A DNA stretch of 64,000 nucleotides from Porites lobata (Eukaryota; Cnidaria; Anthozoa; Scleractinia; Poritidae). The notes beneath the pieces are model-generated. The model was given only the letters and a program-made list of their open reading frames with translations, was not told the DNA's origin and ran no database searches. The DNA is taken from the NCBI GenBank assembly GCA_942486035.1, contig CALNXK010000003.1, positions 425,001-489,000 of the forward strand. Direction: 5' to 3'. Positions 22,041-36,061 of this stretch are shown here, one piece after another (the first letter of the stretch is position 1; each line of letters starts with the position of its first letter). The position numbers were made by a program, and so were the translations under genes.

Positions 22041-25000
22041 ATGGCGGCCACTAGAGGAGGTATATGGAATGCTATTTTTGCTGCTATTTACCTCTTTTGA
22101 ACGTTTTAATTGACGTTTTCTTTCTTTAACTTTTAGGGGTATGGAGACCTTACAAGGAGCTCCAGGCAGTGGTAGAGCGATCACTGTACAAGAAAAGTCC
22201 TGAAGTCTATCATGAACTTGAGGTTTCCTTGAAGAAATTTAAACCAGATTTTATCTCTTTACTGAAGAATCCGGTAAGCTCTGTTCAGTTTGCAGTGGAT
22301 AAGACTCAAAATTAAGCCTAGCTTGTTCCAGGCGTTCAACCGTTTCTCACTACTGTGGAACCTCGATTTAACGAACCCTGGTATAACGAACGATTTTCCT
22401 TGAGCCCAGCCAAAATTACACTAAAAATATGTATGGAACAGAACCTCGATTTAACGAAATCCCCGTTATAACGAACACAATCCACGAACGCAGACGTAAA
22501 ATTTACCTCGATATAACGAATAAATGTCAGCATGTGATAAAAGATGAATGCCAAACAAACCAACAAGGATGGAATTTATGTGTACAGTACATGTGTAGCT
22601 TTAAGCAATTTTGTTTGCCTGTTTTTGAGTTCCTAGTGCCGTAGCTATGTATAGCTCAGTAGTGAAATGTTATCACAGTAATTTTTCAGATCCGAAAATG
22701 CTGGGTTTTGTAAATTAATTATTAACTTTACCTCGATATTACGAACATTTTAGTCATTTTCCTGAAAATTCGTCAAATGGAAGTGTTCGATATAAGGAAC
22801 CCTCGATATAACGAACAAATTTCCCCGGTCCCTTGGTACCACTGTATTTGAATACGTGGAAATGACTAAATTAAGCCAAAATAAAAGTCTTGTAACTGAA
22901 CTGTACCAGCTTTGCATACATTCAAATGACAGTTTCTACAAATTATATATATAAGTCTGGTGAGGGACAATATTTTGAAAAAAGTTATTAATGTATTCAA
23001 AATTTAAAAGCAAAAGTGGGATTGTGGAGCATGACAAGCCACATTGTTATGTAGAAGTCCCTTTTCTTTGTGCAGCAAACTAAAATGACACATATGCGTG
23101 CAGGCTTCTGAATGTCAACAAGACAATAACACTTAAAACAAAAAAATAGTATGTCAGAAAACTGGGTTGTAAGACAGGAAGTGCCCTAAGCATAGTATCC
23201 TTTTGACAAGATTTTGAAAACAATTGCTTAAATTTATTCCATGAGAAGGTCGTAAAAATTTCTTAGAACTTTCAAAGGTAGAAACCTTGCAATAGGAGAT
23301 TGAAGTAGCAGGCAAAAAAGGAAACGACTTTGTTTCCCTCTCAACGCTAGGTGAAAAATGCAGACCATAGAGCTCAGTTGAAAAAAGCACCAACCACTGG
23401 CCTTCAACTGGCTGGTCATGCTGAGAAACAAAAGCTCCCTGAGCAGTTTGTGCAAGAATCTCTCATACTCAGTGACATCCTTGAACTGAACGAGTTTGTT
23501 TGTGCGGATTTGCTTCTCGCTGGTGAGCAGCAGCAACCCAATTTTCCTGGTCTAACAAGAGGACTTGTAGCAGTGCTCTTGTATCATGATGGACGAAGGT
23601 GTCTAGCCAGTGCTTTGAGAACATTGATCCAGTCACGTGAGGGAATGACATGGACACTTGGTCTATATGAGGACTTAACACAGTTGGTTACAAAATTTAC
23701 GGATGAGCTTGTGAAACAAGGTAGTATCAGTCTATTAAGGATGGTTTTCACCAACAATAGAATCAGAGTCAGAGCCATAATCCGTTTTAACAGAGTCATC
23801 AGAGCTATTATAACATAATGTAAAAAATATAGTCTAGATTCATTCCTTTGGGATGAGTGGGATCAGGATCAGTGATCCGAAGTCACTCAATCGCTGATCC
23901 TTATACAGATCATCCCAGTGGAATGCACCCATAAGCTTGACAGTATCAAAGTCATGAGAATCAGGGCTGGGTTGTTCGAAGCTGGGTTAAGGTAACCCAG
24001 AGTTAGCGCGAACTTTGAACTCAGATATTAGAGCTTAAAATTCAAATTCAGTTTAATTCTTTTTGCCTACAATTTGATGATTGGATACTCTAAAAAGAAT
24101 AGAGAAAATTATCCAAGAAAAAGAAAGCCGGGTTAAAATTCAACTCCGGGCTAGTGCTAACTGGCACTCGAACAACTGGGCCACGAACAATAATCCATTT
24201 TCTTCTGACTCTACTTATGACTTTGCCACTCATTACCTAATCAAAATGAGGTCATTGGATGCAAAAGCAGATTGAAGGGTAACTTGGTCATAATGCTTGT
24301 TCTTACACTTTCCTGCTGGGTTAGTTCTTCCACCTCTGCCTTCAACACTCTTTTCACAAGGCAAAGAACATTAGACAAAACTCCCTGCTTCTCATTATGA
24401 CTACCTGTTTTTACTCAATCCGATTGCAGTATGTCCTTACAGAAAAGTTAGCAATATGTTAATGAAGATGAACACATTATGCATAATTACACCTATATGT
24501 TATAAGTTGAACATCCTGGAAAATATTGCCAGAAAATGATTCTTAGCTTTTGGTACTGATAAATTCCACTGTGAAACAACATCTAAAAACTATACATGGG
24601 GAACAATTTTGTTCCTGCAAATATAATATTATTATTGTTTTGCACCTGTTCATTATCTTTGCTTTATCTTGTCTTCTAGGACTAACAACAACAATTCTTC
24701 AACAACTTGATCAGCTTGATGTTCAAAAAGAACTTGATAAGCTTGAAAGAGGACAAGCAATAGGAGATGAACGTCACAAACAACAACTAATAGACTTCAT
24801 TACAGATCAAAGACAGCTCTTGGCAGAATGTCTCTTCTGCTTTGCTTGTCAATCACCTCTCCCAAGAAGTGACTGTCTTCAACTATTGTCCTTTCTTAAG
24901 AAGTGTCCATCCACTGAGGCAGATGGGACACTGGACAGTGTCACTCTTACTTTGTTGATGACTATGTTGTATTGTTTAAATGTCGATCCTCTTGATGAAG

Positions 25001-28000
25001 CAGCAGAAATGCAATCTTCTTTTCGAGGTGAGGAGTACTACATTATTCTTGTTCTTTTCTTCGTGCTTTATCTTCCAGGTAAAGGGTTGTCAAAAGTAGC
25101 TGGCTGCCGGTGAAAAATCACCGCCTACTTGATTAGTACAAGTATTGGCCAGCTACTCTGCTTGGCATTTCTTTACGGATGGCGTTTTTTAAATAATATA
25201 TCCCTGGACTGGCTGCTTACTTTGACAACTCATCTGTCTACTTCAAAACTTTCTGACAACCCTGCAGGTGTAGCATGATTTAATTCAAGACAGAAATCTT
25301 TTGTTCATGCTGTGTGTGACTACAAAACTGAGCACATTACTCAGTTTATTGCTGCACTTTTCGATAACACACAAACTCTGAAACTTAAAATCCAGCTTAT
25401 AATAAATAGCATTTTTCGCTACTGTCAATCATCAATCACAGGCAACCAACTTTGAATCCCAGAAACACACAAAATGGATCGAAGTCCACCGATACCAAAT
25501 CACAAACCATGACCTTTTGAACTCTTAAAGTAAGCAACTGTTTCCCAAGAGGTCCGCTAAGATGACTGACAGCAGCTGTTAGTTGGCTTTTAAAGTTCAG
25601 AATGCCAGTATTTTCGAAAAGTGTAGTTATTATAGATTTAAGAAGGTAATTTGGACAATTGATTTTGTAAGCAAGTGTTTTCTCTTTTGAGTAGTTTCTT
25701 AAGTCATTACTCAATTTGTACAAACTCTGTTGGTATCTACAAGCATCTATGATACCCGGTGAAATCTGCTTTTAACTAGTGTATTTTGAACATTATTTTA
25801 CAGAGGAAAATTTTCCATTGTTGTCAGACCACAGTTTTATTCCAGAGTTTCATCAGGAAATCATTCAGGAAGGCACTTGGGAAAATCCAGGGTTGTGCGC
25901 GTGCATCCAGTTTGCTTGGGCATTAGTACTCCGATCTTGCAGCCAGTGGCCAAATATTGTTGGGGCTGTTGAAGTCCTTGAGGAAGATGAAGGAGTTCTG
26001 GATCTTGCTGTGGATGAAAATGTGTTTGGTTTTCTTCGGTACTGTGTTCTAGGAGCAAGTAATTTTCACCAAGAGGTATTTGTAGATCCCAGTTCTACCA
26101 CCTTTCATTGAATGATGCTGCTTTGCCGTTGCTAGGGATTTTTATGGAAATTAAGGCCAGATTTATATTTTTCTTTGGAATGCACTGGTACTTGCCATTA
26201 AAATGTTTAACAGTGCCCTCCCTTGAAGACACTTTTGGAAATTATAGATTGAAGTGTATATGGCAAGATTTTTTTCATTTGCTAGGTGGAATCTACACAT
26301 TGTTCTTCTGGTGGGGTACAAAAACATGCAACTGAAAATAGGAGACTGGGAATGTTTGTGACCTCATGTCAGTTAGGACATTCTGTTTCATGGCAAGCAA
26401 ATTTTCCTCTTATTTATTTCTTGCTGCAAAACAGAATATCGTGAAATGATATCACAATCATTGCCAGTCTCCTGTATACATTCGCACAGTTTTGTACCCC
26501 ACCAGAAGTGAAATTTCATGTTTTTAGTTCTTCAAAAGTCAGCAAACAAAAAATTCTGTCATATACAGTCACTTTTATTTAAAGCAGTTTTTGTTTCAAA
26601 CAGTACCAGTGGACTCACCAAAATTAAAGGCTACACTGGAGGCAAATTTTCTAAATATATACCTTTGTTAATAATCTTATTCTTAGGATCACCTAAATAA
26701 TAAACAAAAATTTAATGTGCTTTCTGACTTTGCCAAGGTTTCCAAGAGCAAAAACTACAGTTTTCAAGATGATAAGTTGTATTTATGAAAGTAAAATAAT
26801 GTAATCTTTTTTTCAGGAGTACTTTGTTCAAAGATTACACTCCTTAGTAACAGGCTTCATTGTTAAGATGCCATTGAAGGTACGGCTTTTGTCAGATTTC
26901 TTACCACAAATCCTCTTCATTCTCCCCAAGACACAATATTATTGTAAGTTTAAAGTTGTGTTTATCTCTTTACAAACACATAGGTCAAGGAGCTGCGTAA
27001 CCATGGTGATGAAGCTGCGCGGATCCTTCAAGCACACAAACTAGATGGTGTAGAACCACCCGCTGGTCTGCCGAGACACTTTGAAGACTTCATGAGAATG
27101 GTTTGTGGGAAAATCATGTAAAAAAATAGAAAATTAATATTCGTTAGTCCTCCTACTGACTCATTTTAGTACAGCTTTAAACTACATTTTAATGGTTTTT
27201 TGTCATTGAGGTTATAGTTAGTAGACGTTTTTATCTATTATTACAATTCATGTCAACTAATAATACTAATAAATAGTAATAACAATAATAACAAGAACAT
27301 TAACAAAAAAAGAGCCATTGGAGTTGTGCAAAAGAGCCAGAGACCCCATACATTATGTGTCTGGAGCAGTTTTTTTTTTTCATTTGCATTTTTGTTCATG
27401 TACAAGGTTACTTTGATTCTTGATTTCCTTTGTTCCCTAGCTCTGGGATACAAAGGAAGTTGAGAATCAACCTAGGTTAACAAGTTTTAACTTAAATTCA
27501 AATTTGACCTCTAATGCATATACAAGACGTATACTGAGAACTGTACAACTTGAAGACTGATGTACAGAAAAATACAACTAGTTGTTAGAGGATATAGAAT
27601 CAGAGTATAGCCAGGGAAAATACAAGATGAAAGTTGCAGAGAATTCTCATAAGAAAGTTTTTTTAGGCACAGACAAGGCCAAATGATCTTTTTATCTGCA
27701 GATTGGAGAACTGTATGATGATGATCCATCAGGTCTTGAACTTGCTACAGAATTCTGGTGTCCTACAGACACAAGCTTGTCAGCTCCCTTTTCACCTTAC
27801 AGTTCCTCTAGAATTTCACCAGCCGTAAGGCAGCGCGCTTCACAGAAACAGGTAGGTATTTACAATGGCTGAAGGCCAGCGGCAAGTTGTTGAAAATGGA
27901 GAAATCATGATTAAACTTTGCTTTAAGCCAAATTAACCAGATAGTCTGACAGTGGTCAGCAGTGTTAACTCAGGTGTGAAGAGGTCATTGAAGTCAAGGG

Positions 28001-31000
28001 AACATTATGTCACTAAATTGGATTTCCAAGAACTCTTTGGATCCTAATCCTATACTCCCAGTGTCCTTTGCTAAGAGGTGTTAAAAAAATAGTTACATAT
28101 TTTGAGTTTGTGGATGAAATCCTTTGATGTGACCATTTATACTGCTCTCACATCATAGTGGTGGTTCCATTGTTATACAATCAAATGTGGGAAATCTTGT
28201 CTTGGACTTTAATTTTTGCCTCTTCTGGAAGTGAAAGATTAAAAGAACCTCTCCTGAGGACAACATTGTCACATATTTTTAAGTACTACAGTTGTCTGTA
28301 CTAATTTTCCAGTTTTTCATTGTGATGGCTTTCACTTGCGATTTATTTTGAAGCAGAAAAATTCAGTACCACTCAAAAGTAAGTTAACATGCCAGTCGCA
28401 TCTTGGTTTCTGGAGTGAGGATCAGTGAATCTGCAATTTTTGGAATGCATTATCCATGACCCATCCTGTGTTAAGTCAACTAACTTTGCATATCATTATC
28501 TCAGAGACAGAAAAAATGGGTGTTGGATTTTGAATAATTTTAAAGTTTCCTTGAGCTTGTCATCAGCATGGTATTTAAATGGAATTTTTGAGTTTTTGGA
28601 TAATGTTATAGCGATAGATATTTGACCTTTTGGTTGCTGAAACATGAAAACTGCTTGTAGTGTCATTGAGTTTGTGAATGAACACACCCCTACGGACGAA
28701 ACAAAAATTCCATAACTCGTATGTATGACGTATCTTTGCTTAGGTTAGTCTCAACAAGTTTCTTCGCTTGGCTGGAGATCTTTTGCCGCCTTCACTGTTT
28801 GTACCATATATGGAGATGTTAACAGGCCTCTCAAACAGCCCTCAAGCTGCTCATTACTGCTTTAACCTCCTCAAATCCACAGCAAATGGACCTGTATCTT
28901 GGGATCACTTCTTTGCTTCTATAAAACAGTATTACATGGATCTAAGACAGGATGGTGGACATGCAGGTAGATTACTATATTATATGTTCATTAATATTCT
29001 TGTTTTTTCTTTTTTTTTTATAATTATGCCTGGTTGTTTCATAACATTGCCATGAGTGCATGCAACATTTATCCAGTTTTTCAGTTACCAAAAAGTTTTC
29101 TTTTTCTTGAATGTATAACAATTATGATATTTACCTTGACTGTTGTAGAGTAAGGTTAGAACATGCTAGGTGACAAGCTGCAGCAACACGTTGCTGTGAC
29201 ACTTCACAGCAACAAATGCTTTGTGTGTACTGGAGAATTTTTTGGTGAAAATATTTGTGTCGACAATTTGATTTGTGCAACTTGTTGGGGTGACAAAATT
29301 CTGTTGGTGAGACAGATTTTCCTCAAAATTCTCCAGTATACATGAAACAATTTGTTGCTGCTAGTGTCACACAATTTGTCCTTATACCTGTACACAAGAA
29401 GTTACTCTTTGCTGTGATGTGTTGCAGTAATGTGCCCTAGTGTGTTCCAACCTTTAGAGGGCCTGGAAATAAGGAAAAATACTACCGAATCATGGCCTGT
29501 TTCATTTGTTTTTGTTAGGGTATAAGGTGCTCATGTTGGCATTGTTAATCCTTGAACTTGTTTCTCTTTAGTTACAATATATGGAGGACTGAACAGGGAT
29601 ACCAGTCACATTCACAGGCCTGCTCACCTGTCAAATCGCATCATAACACAAGAGGAGTTAGAAGGTCTAGAGTCAGTGTTGAGACTGACAGAGAGAGTGG
29701 CTGATCAGGTGGGATGTTACAAGACAATTTTACTTGCCTTAAAGACTGAATGTTAGCTAAGTGGGCCAGAGCTTATGCCTTTAGCATAAAACAACCAAGA
29801 ATATAGGATGCCATTCCATCACTGGGTTACCTTTTTCACTAGTGCCCATTTGGGTTAAGTGAGGCACTGCTTGTGAGAGTCAACACAGTATAGTATAGTT
29901 TGAGTCTGGTGCATGCCCTATTTTTAGAGATAGCATGTTTTCGCTTTCTAGGATGAAAAAGCTCGTTTGGCTATGTGTGAAAGTCAAGCTTGGCTTCCCA
30001 TTGCGTCGTTGTTTGGTCTGCTTGGTTGCCCTGTGCCTGTGAGCCTCAAGGCTCAGATTCTCTCCACACTTGCAGCATTTGCAAAGTCTCCTGAAGTTGC
30101 TTCATCAATGTGGCATACCTTAGAACTTTCGCAGGTGTGTTAAGACTGTCAATATTAAATATCCACGTCACTCAGTAAAAAAGATCACTGATTGACCCAT
30201 TTTTATTTTATATTATGTGTATAACAGCACTGCATTATAAAAATGTAAAGTGCGCATTAATTATGTGTATGTGCATTAATTACATATATTTAATTTTGTT
30301 TATTGAAGATATTCACACTGGGAGATGTAAGAGAGAGTTTTAAGCAAACATGAGTTTAAGCAATGGCAATGGGAACATTAAACAAGCAATAGGTTTAGAA
30401 AGCAAAATTATGAACAATAACTTCTGCATGTACATCACATGTTTTTCTACATCTTTGCTGTGACTGTGAACTTCACAACATGACATTTTACAGAAAACGT
30501 AAACAATCAACCACAAATTTCTCTTTCTCTGTTGAAATCATGGCTCCCTAAAAATTCATCTCATGGAAAGTTTGCCAACGTTTGACCAATTGAATCAGTT
30601 TAAGTAATTGCAATGAAATTTAAGGGAATGCAAAATTAATACATTTCATAATGACTTTTTTACTGCCATCACCATTATAGTTTTTTAAACTGGTCATATT
30701 ATGTCTGACAGTTACCTTGTTCTTTGTTTTTGTTCAACCCTAACTCTCTCAGTTCCAAACGCACATATTAGTGGTTCAGGGTCTGGTTCCTGAAAGACCA
30801 ATTAGTGCTAATCCAGCATTAAAATTTTGTTCCACTTTTTGTATTTACCTTCCTATGAATTGCGTAGAGTAACATTTTGTGTTATCAATACTGTATCTCA
30901 GACTAAAGGCTCAACAGTATTTTGCAAGTTTGGGTTTCATGTTCTAAGACAGGAAAACCCTGCTTAAAATGTGGCTTAATCTTGGGTTAAACTTAACCAT

Positions 31001-34000
31001 CTTTCAAGGAGCCAGGCCCTGCAGTTGTTAAACTTTTATACCTTCAGCCACATGGCCTTTTGTTTGACATCTCTTGTCCTTTATCTAATAAACAGTTGTG
31101 ACTCAAATATAAACTTCATTAAGATAATTCTTTTCTTAAAAGCTTTGCATATTATGTGACTGCTTTTTTTTTAATCTGAAATTTGTGGTCAGATTTTGCA
31201 GACGGTTACACCAACTGGTCAAGCTGTCCAACAAGGTGGAATACAGGTGATAAACCATTAAATTTTGGTATCATATAGAGAGTTTTCAATAATTTACAGG
31301 GTTAGCAAATTTTATTGATGAGTGGAGTCAGTGTGACTTCTGCTTCACAAATTTTGGAATATTTGGAGTCAAGTATCAGACTTTCCAGCACGTGGTCCCG
31401 GCATGTATACACTATCGTGAGGGACGGTAGCTGTGGCGGTCGCTGACCTGGAAAGCTCAAATTTATTTGGCGGTCATTAAACTTTGATCGTAATTTACCC
31501 TCTTCCTGTTTTGTGGGATGCCTGATTTAATTAAGGTTTAACGTTTACAATTAACGTAAATTGTATTTGTTCGAAAAAGGTAAGGATAAAACTGTGTTTG
31601 TTTTGGCTCCCTGTTTGTTACGAAAAATTTTTTGAGTCAAAGTGACTCCCTCCGTAACCTCAGTGGAGTCATCTGAACAATTTTGGCGTAAAATACGCCA
31701 AATTTAATAGAAAATTTATTTGACATTGCTGACCAGTCTATGGGATGCCTGATCTAATCTTACTTATTAATTTTTTAAACAGTTTTGGTAGGTTTTTTAA
31801 ATGAAATCTAGCTTAGACCTCGTTAATAGGAAATCTTTGGACCTCCAGATCTCTTCTGTAGTGGGTTATTTTAAGAACATAAGTGCTTTTCCAGTCAATA
31901 CTATATACTTTCATTAAATTGTTCTCAATAAAATTAATGGTGTTTATATGAAAGTGTTTGGCAACTGGAAAATGACTTAGAAATTGGTTTTGTTAAACAC
32001 TGGCTAAATTACATTTAAATAACTGACCCTTTGCCTTTCATTGTCAGAGTACCCTATCAAAATCATCATGTAGATTTTAAAAACAGTAACCAATACTTGT
32101 ATTGGGAAAAATAATTATTGTTTTCAAATGTCCTAAATAAATAACAACTGTTATGTGATGATTTTTTTAGGTTGAACTGAACGAGCTTGAAGCCCGCAGT
32201 GAAACATACCCAGAGACAAGAGCATTCCTTAAGCTGCTTAATAACCTGACAGAGATTCCCCTCCCCTCCACCCTGGGATCAGGTTATCGGGTGCCAGGCT
32301 TTGAGCCATATTTGGCCTTCCTAAGAGATGATGTGTTTCTTAAGTTTAATTCAAGAGGATACCAAGATCCCAATGAGAAGGTAGATTTATTTTTACTTAC
32401 TTTTAAAGACATAAAATTACAGGGAATGTCGCAACCCACCATTATTACTGTCAAACCTCCCGTAAGCGACCACCCAAAATGCAAAGATTTAGTGGATGCT
32501 TACAGGAGGTGTATGTGAATCAAACCACATGGGGCCTCTTCCAAGAAGAGGTCATGACACATGACATTTCCTTTATTTCATGGAAAAATGATACTTTCCT
32601 CATACGCTAACAGAGTAACTGGTACCAATTTAAATAACTGTTTTGTTGACACTTGATATGTTTTTAAGTGGTGAACTCACAATTAAAGCATTTAACCCAA
32701 GAACCCAAGAGTGACCGTCACTACAATGAGCGCATATAAGTCTCAGAAGATTTTAACTTTCATTGTTTTAAAATCATGAGTCTTTTTAGCAGATTTCATA
32801 CACTCAAAGTTTTGCTGAATAGGTCTTGTTTAATTAGAGCTTCAGGCTCACCAAAAGTTCTTGCTGAAATAGCCTGATTTCTGCATTTTTTTCTTGAGTA
32901 ACAAGCTTCAATATGGCTTTTCAACAAAAATGTGCAAAACTCAAGGTTTAGTATTAGTCAGTGGCCATGGAAAGTGATGTTGCTGACTAAAATATTTGAT
33001 GAAATATGTTTGCTTCTTATAACAGTGGAAGGTTGCCAGTGATGTTCTGCAGATTCTTTTCAAGTTACTTGAAGGTTATGTTCCAAGGCCAGAAGATTTT
33101 GTCAACCAAGTTGCTGAGATGCAAGGCGGAGAGAGAGTTCTTGTTCCAAAGCCACCAGGGTTTAGTCTCATGACTTACATGCTGAATGACACACCTATGC
33201 TAAGAATGGTTAGGGAATGTTACTCATTTAGCTACAGTTACCAACAAAGTTAGCCTGAGAAATGAGCCGACGTTTTGCCATGCCACCTCTTGTTTCCTTG
33301 TGAACGATGTGTGGGAAATGAGCATGGAAATTCGGTCCTGACGACATGTTACTACCCAGATCTGGGTAGTGTTTCTGAATGGTTGTGACCCACGGCAAAT
33401 TGCTTTGTCCAATCAGAAGCACTGCCCATATTTGGTTAGTAAAACGTCATCAGTATAGAATTTCTCAACTCATTCCTCAGTCGTCAATTTGTGGGAAGAC
33501 CAGTGGTGGCTTGGCAAAATGTTGGCTGTTTTCTCACTTTACTACAAAACTGTCAGTTACTGCTCAGTGATGCAAGGGTGTGCTCCAGGAAAGGTTGCAT
33601 GGAGCTCTGAAATTTTTAAATCCTAGTTGTTCACTATTCAAATGATATGCAAAATCTAAGATTTCCTTGATGCTGCATTGGTGAAAGAAAATTGCCAGTG
33701 TCCACCAAGTGCTGCTAGATCACAGATGTGGTGATGGCATGGCCTCAAGATGGCTCACAATAGCTTCTTTTTATGGACCAATACCACTACCCTCTCCAGT
33801 TGATACTCTAGCAATGGCGTTAAACTTAAACTTGGTTGACAATTTATCTCATGTAAAAGGTTACTATTATCCCTTTAAGCCCCAATATCCACATACAAAT
33901 TCTCCAAACTGATCTCCATACATTTCCTTTAAGAATTAGTTGAGAGAATTTGATGGCAGATCAAAGCATTTTCTCTTTAGTGATCATTTCATAAATTCTC

Positions 34001-36011
34001 ATAACCTAATCTCTTGACAAGGTTTGAATATTGTTGGGAGAAAACTGATGTTGGTCACCATTGGGACTTAAAGGGTTGCCAATCCCTTACCTTGAGCTTT
34101 TATGGCTATTAAATTGCAATTCAAAATGAGTTCAGTGATCCCCATTTTTATTATCCAATATAGGTGAGCATGTAGAAATACAACTTTTTGCTAACTGTAA
34201 AAACATTGTTGGGTGAGGTTCAGTTTAAGTTTTGAAAAAATATGACAGCCCATTTCCCCAGTTTACATGTATGAAAACCCTACCATGTCATAACACCAGT
34301 AAAACAAACATTGTGATTTGATCAATGCAAGCTTTTCAAAACAAAAATTTGCAGCAGCAAAGCTTATCATATGAAGGTACATGTGAGACTTTAAAGTGGC
34401 TCTGAATCCTCTCCCTCAATAGCTTTACTTATCATGTCTCTCCTCTTTTAGTTGCTGAATGTCATTGATGGTGCATCATCTTCACTTGAACACCTCTCTG
34501 TTACCTCTGGTAAAGTTTTTTATTTTGATTTTTAGGACATTGTTTCTGAATTAAAGCAGCCTTATTGTTATTAGATTATCAGTGAAAAACCAATTCTTCT
34601 GGTAAGGTGGTTCCTGTGAGAGGAGTTTGCAAATGTATTGTAATTACTTAGCTGTTCTAATTTAACATGGAACTCAGGCATCTTCTCAAAAAGTCACAAA
34701 AATAAGATCCAGACCCATTGTAACATAGTCAGAACTCCAAACTGGAAGGAGACAAACCATCTAGCTTTTAGCAAGTACAAGGCTGAGAAGCTGAACCAAG
34801 GCTGTTAGTAAGATTTCAAGTTGCTAAGGATAAGCAATTAGTAGGTGGGGGGGAATTGAACAGGTTTTCTATTTTCCTTTTGTTTCTTATGATAGTAGCC
34901 AGGGAAAATCCACAGCCCTCAGCCCTGCTGGAGTCAGGACAAGTGAGAAGAAGTAAACCATCTAATGGTCAGAAGAGGAATCACATTGACCACTTGGCCT
35001 CATTTTCTCCTTAATAGTCCTGACCTTGAACTTCATGCTCGTCTGCTGCACTCACTTATGGGATAATGTATTGTTAACCCGAAGAGGAATGTTATATCTC
35101 CAGTTCCCCGTGTACCAACTTCTAGATACACGTAATGGTTGCGAGCATTTATTATAACTGTTTAAGCACTTGCTGTGCCCTCCACTCTCTGATAATTTTG
35201 AAGGTTGTGATTAATTTCTGCAGATGTAAGGGAGGAGCTGGAGAAAGCAACATTGCTGTGTCTCAGAATGGTTGAAGTTGCACTGGAAAAGCAAGGGCAG
35301 TTCATGGAAATATTCCGCAGTGTTCCGCAGCAGTCAGCAGTTATGGTATCACCTTTGGAGGAACTCCTTCTTAGTATTAACCCACAGTCTAATACTGCAG
35401 ACTATCTTCTTAAAATAATGAAGTAAGTAAATAAGCTGGTGGATTGATCTGGGGTTTATAGTTTCATTTTAAGACGGAATCCATCAGGAAATTGAGTAAT
35501 TTTAATTTTTAGTGGACAAAAATCTTGTACCAGAACAATATTTAAACCATATCACATTCTTTTTCACATTTTTCAAGGGCCATAGATATAATTAGTTATA
35601 TGTAATAGCACTAAAGACAATTTCTTATTTGAGCCCGAGAAAATGAATTTCAAATTTCACAGAAATTGTGAAAATGCAGGTAAAATTTTTATGCATAAGA
35701 TTTCATTTTGGTCCATTTTGTGAAATTTGAAATGTGTTTTCTTGGGTTCCCATGAGAAATATTCTTTGGTGTTATTACAGATAACTAACTACATCTGTAG
35801 CTCTTAAAAAAAGTAAAAATGAATGTAATATGCATTATTCTGGATGAAATATGCATTAATCTGGTACAAGGTTTTTGTCCACTGAAAATAAAAATGACTC
35901 AATTTCCTGATGGATTCTGTCTTGAAATATTACTCAACATGTTTGGTCAGGTATGGCCATAAGCAGTACAACCTGTACTGACCAAATACATGTACCTAGT
36001 GCTTGGGCAAA

Positions 36012-36061
<50 letters not shown>

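Noticed and set aside
36014..36060. Regular repeat that might suggest a CRISPR or satellite array
   Set aside because: It is a simple TTGA microsatellite without spacers, in an animal intron.
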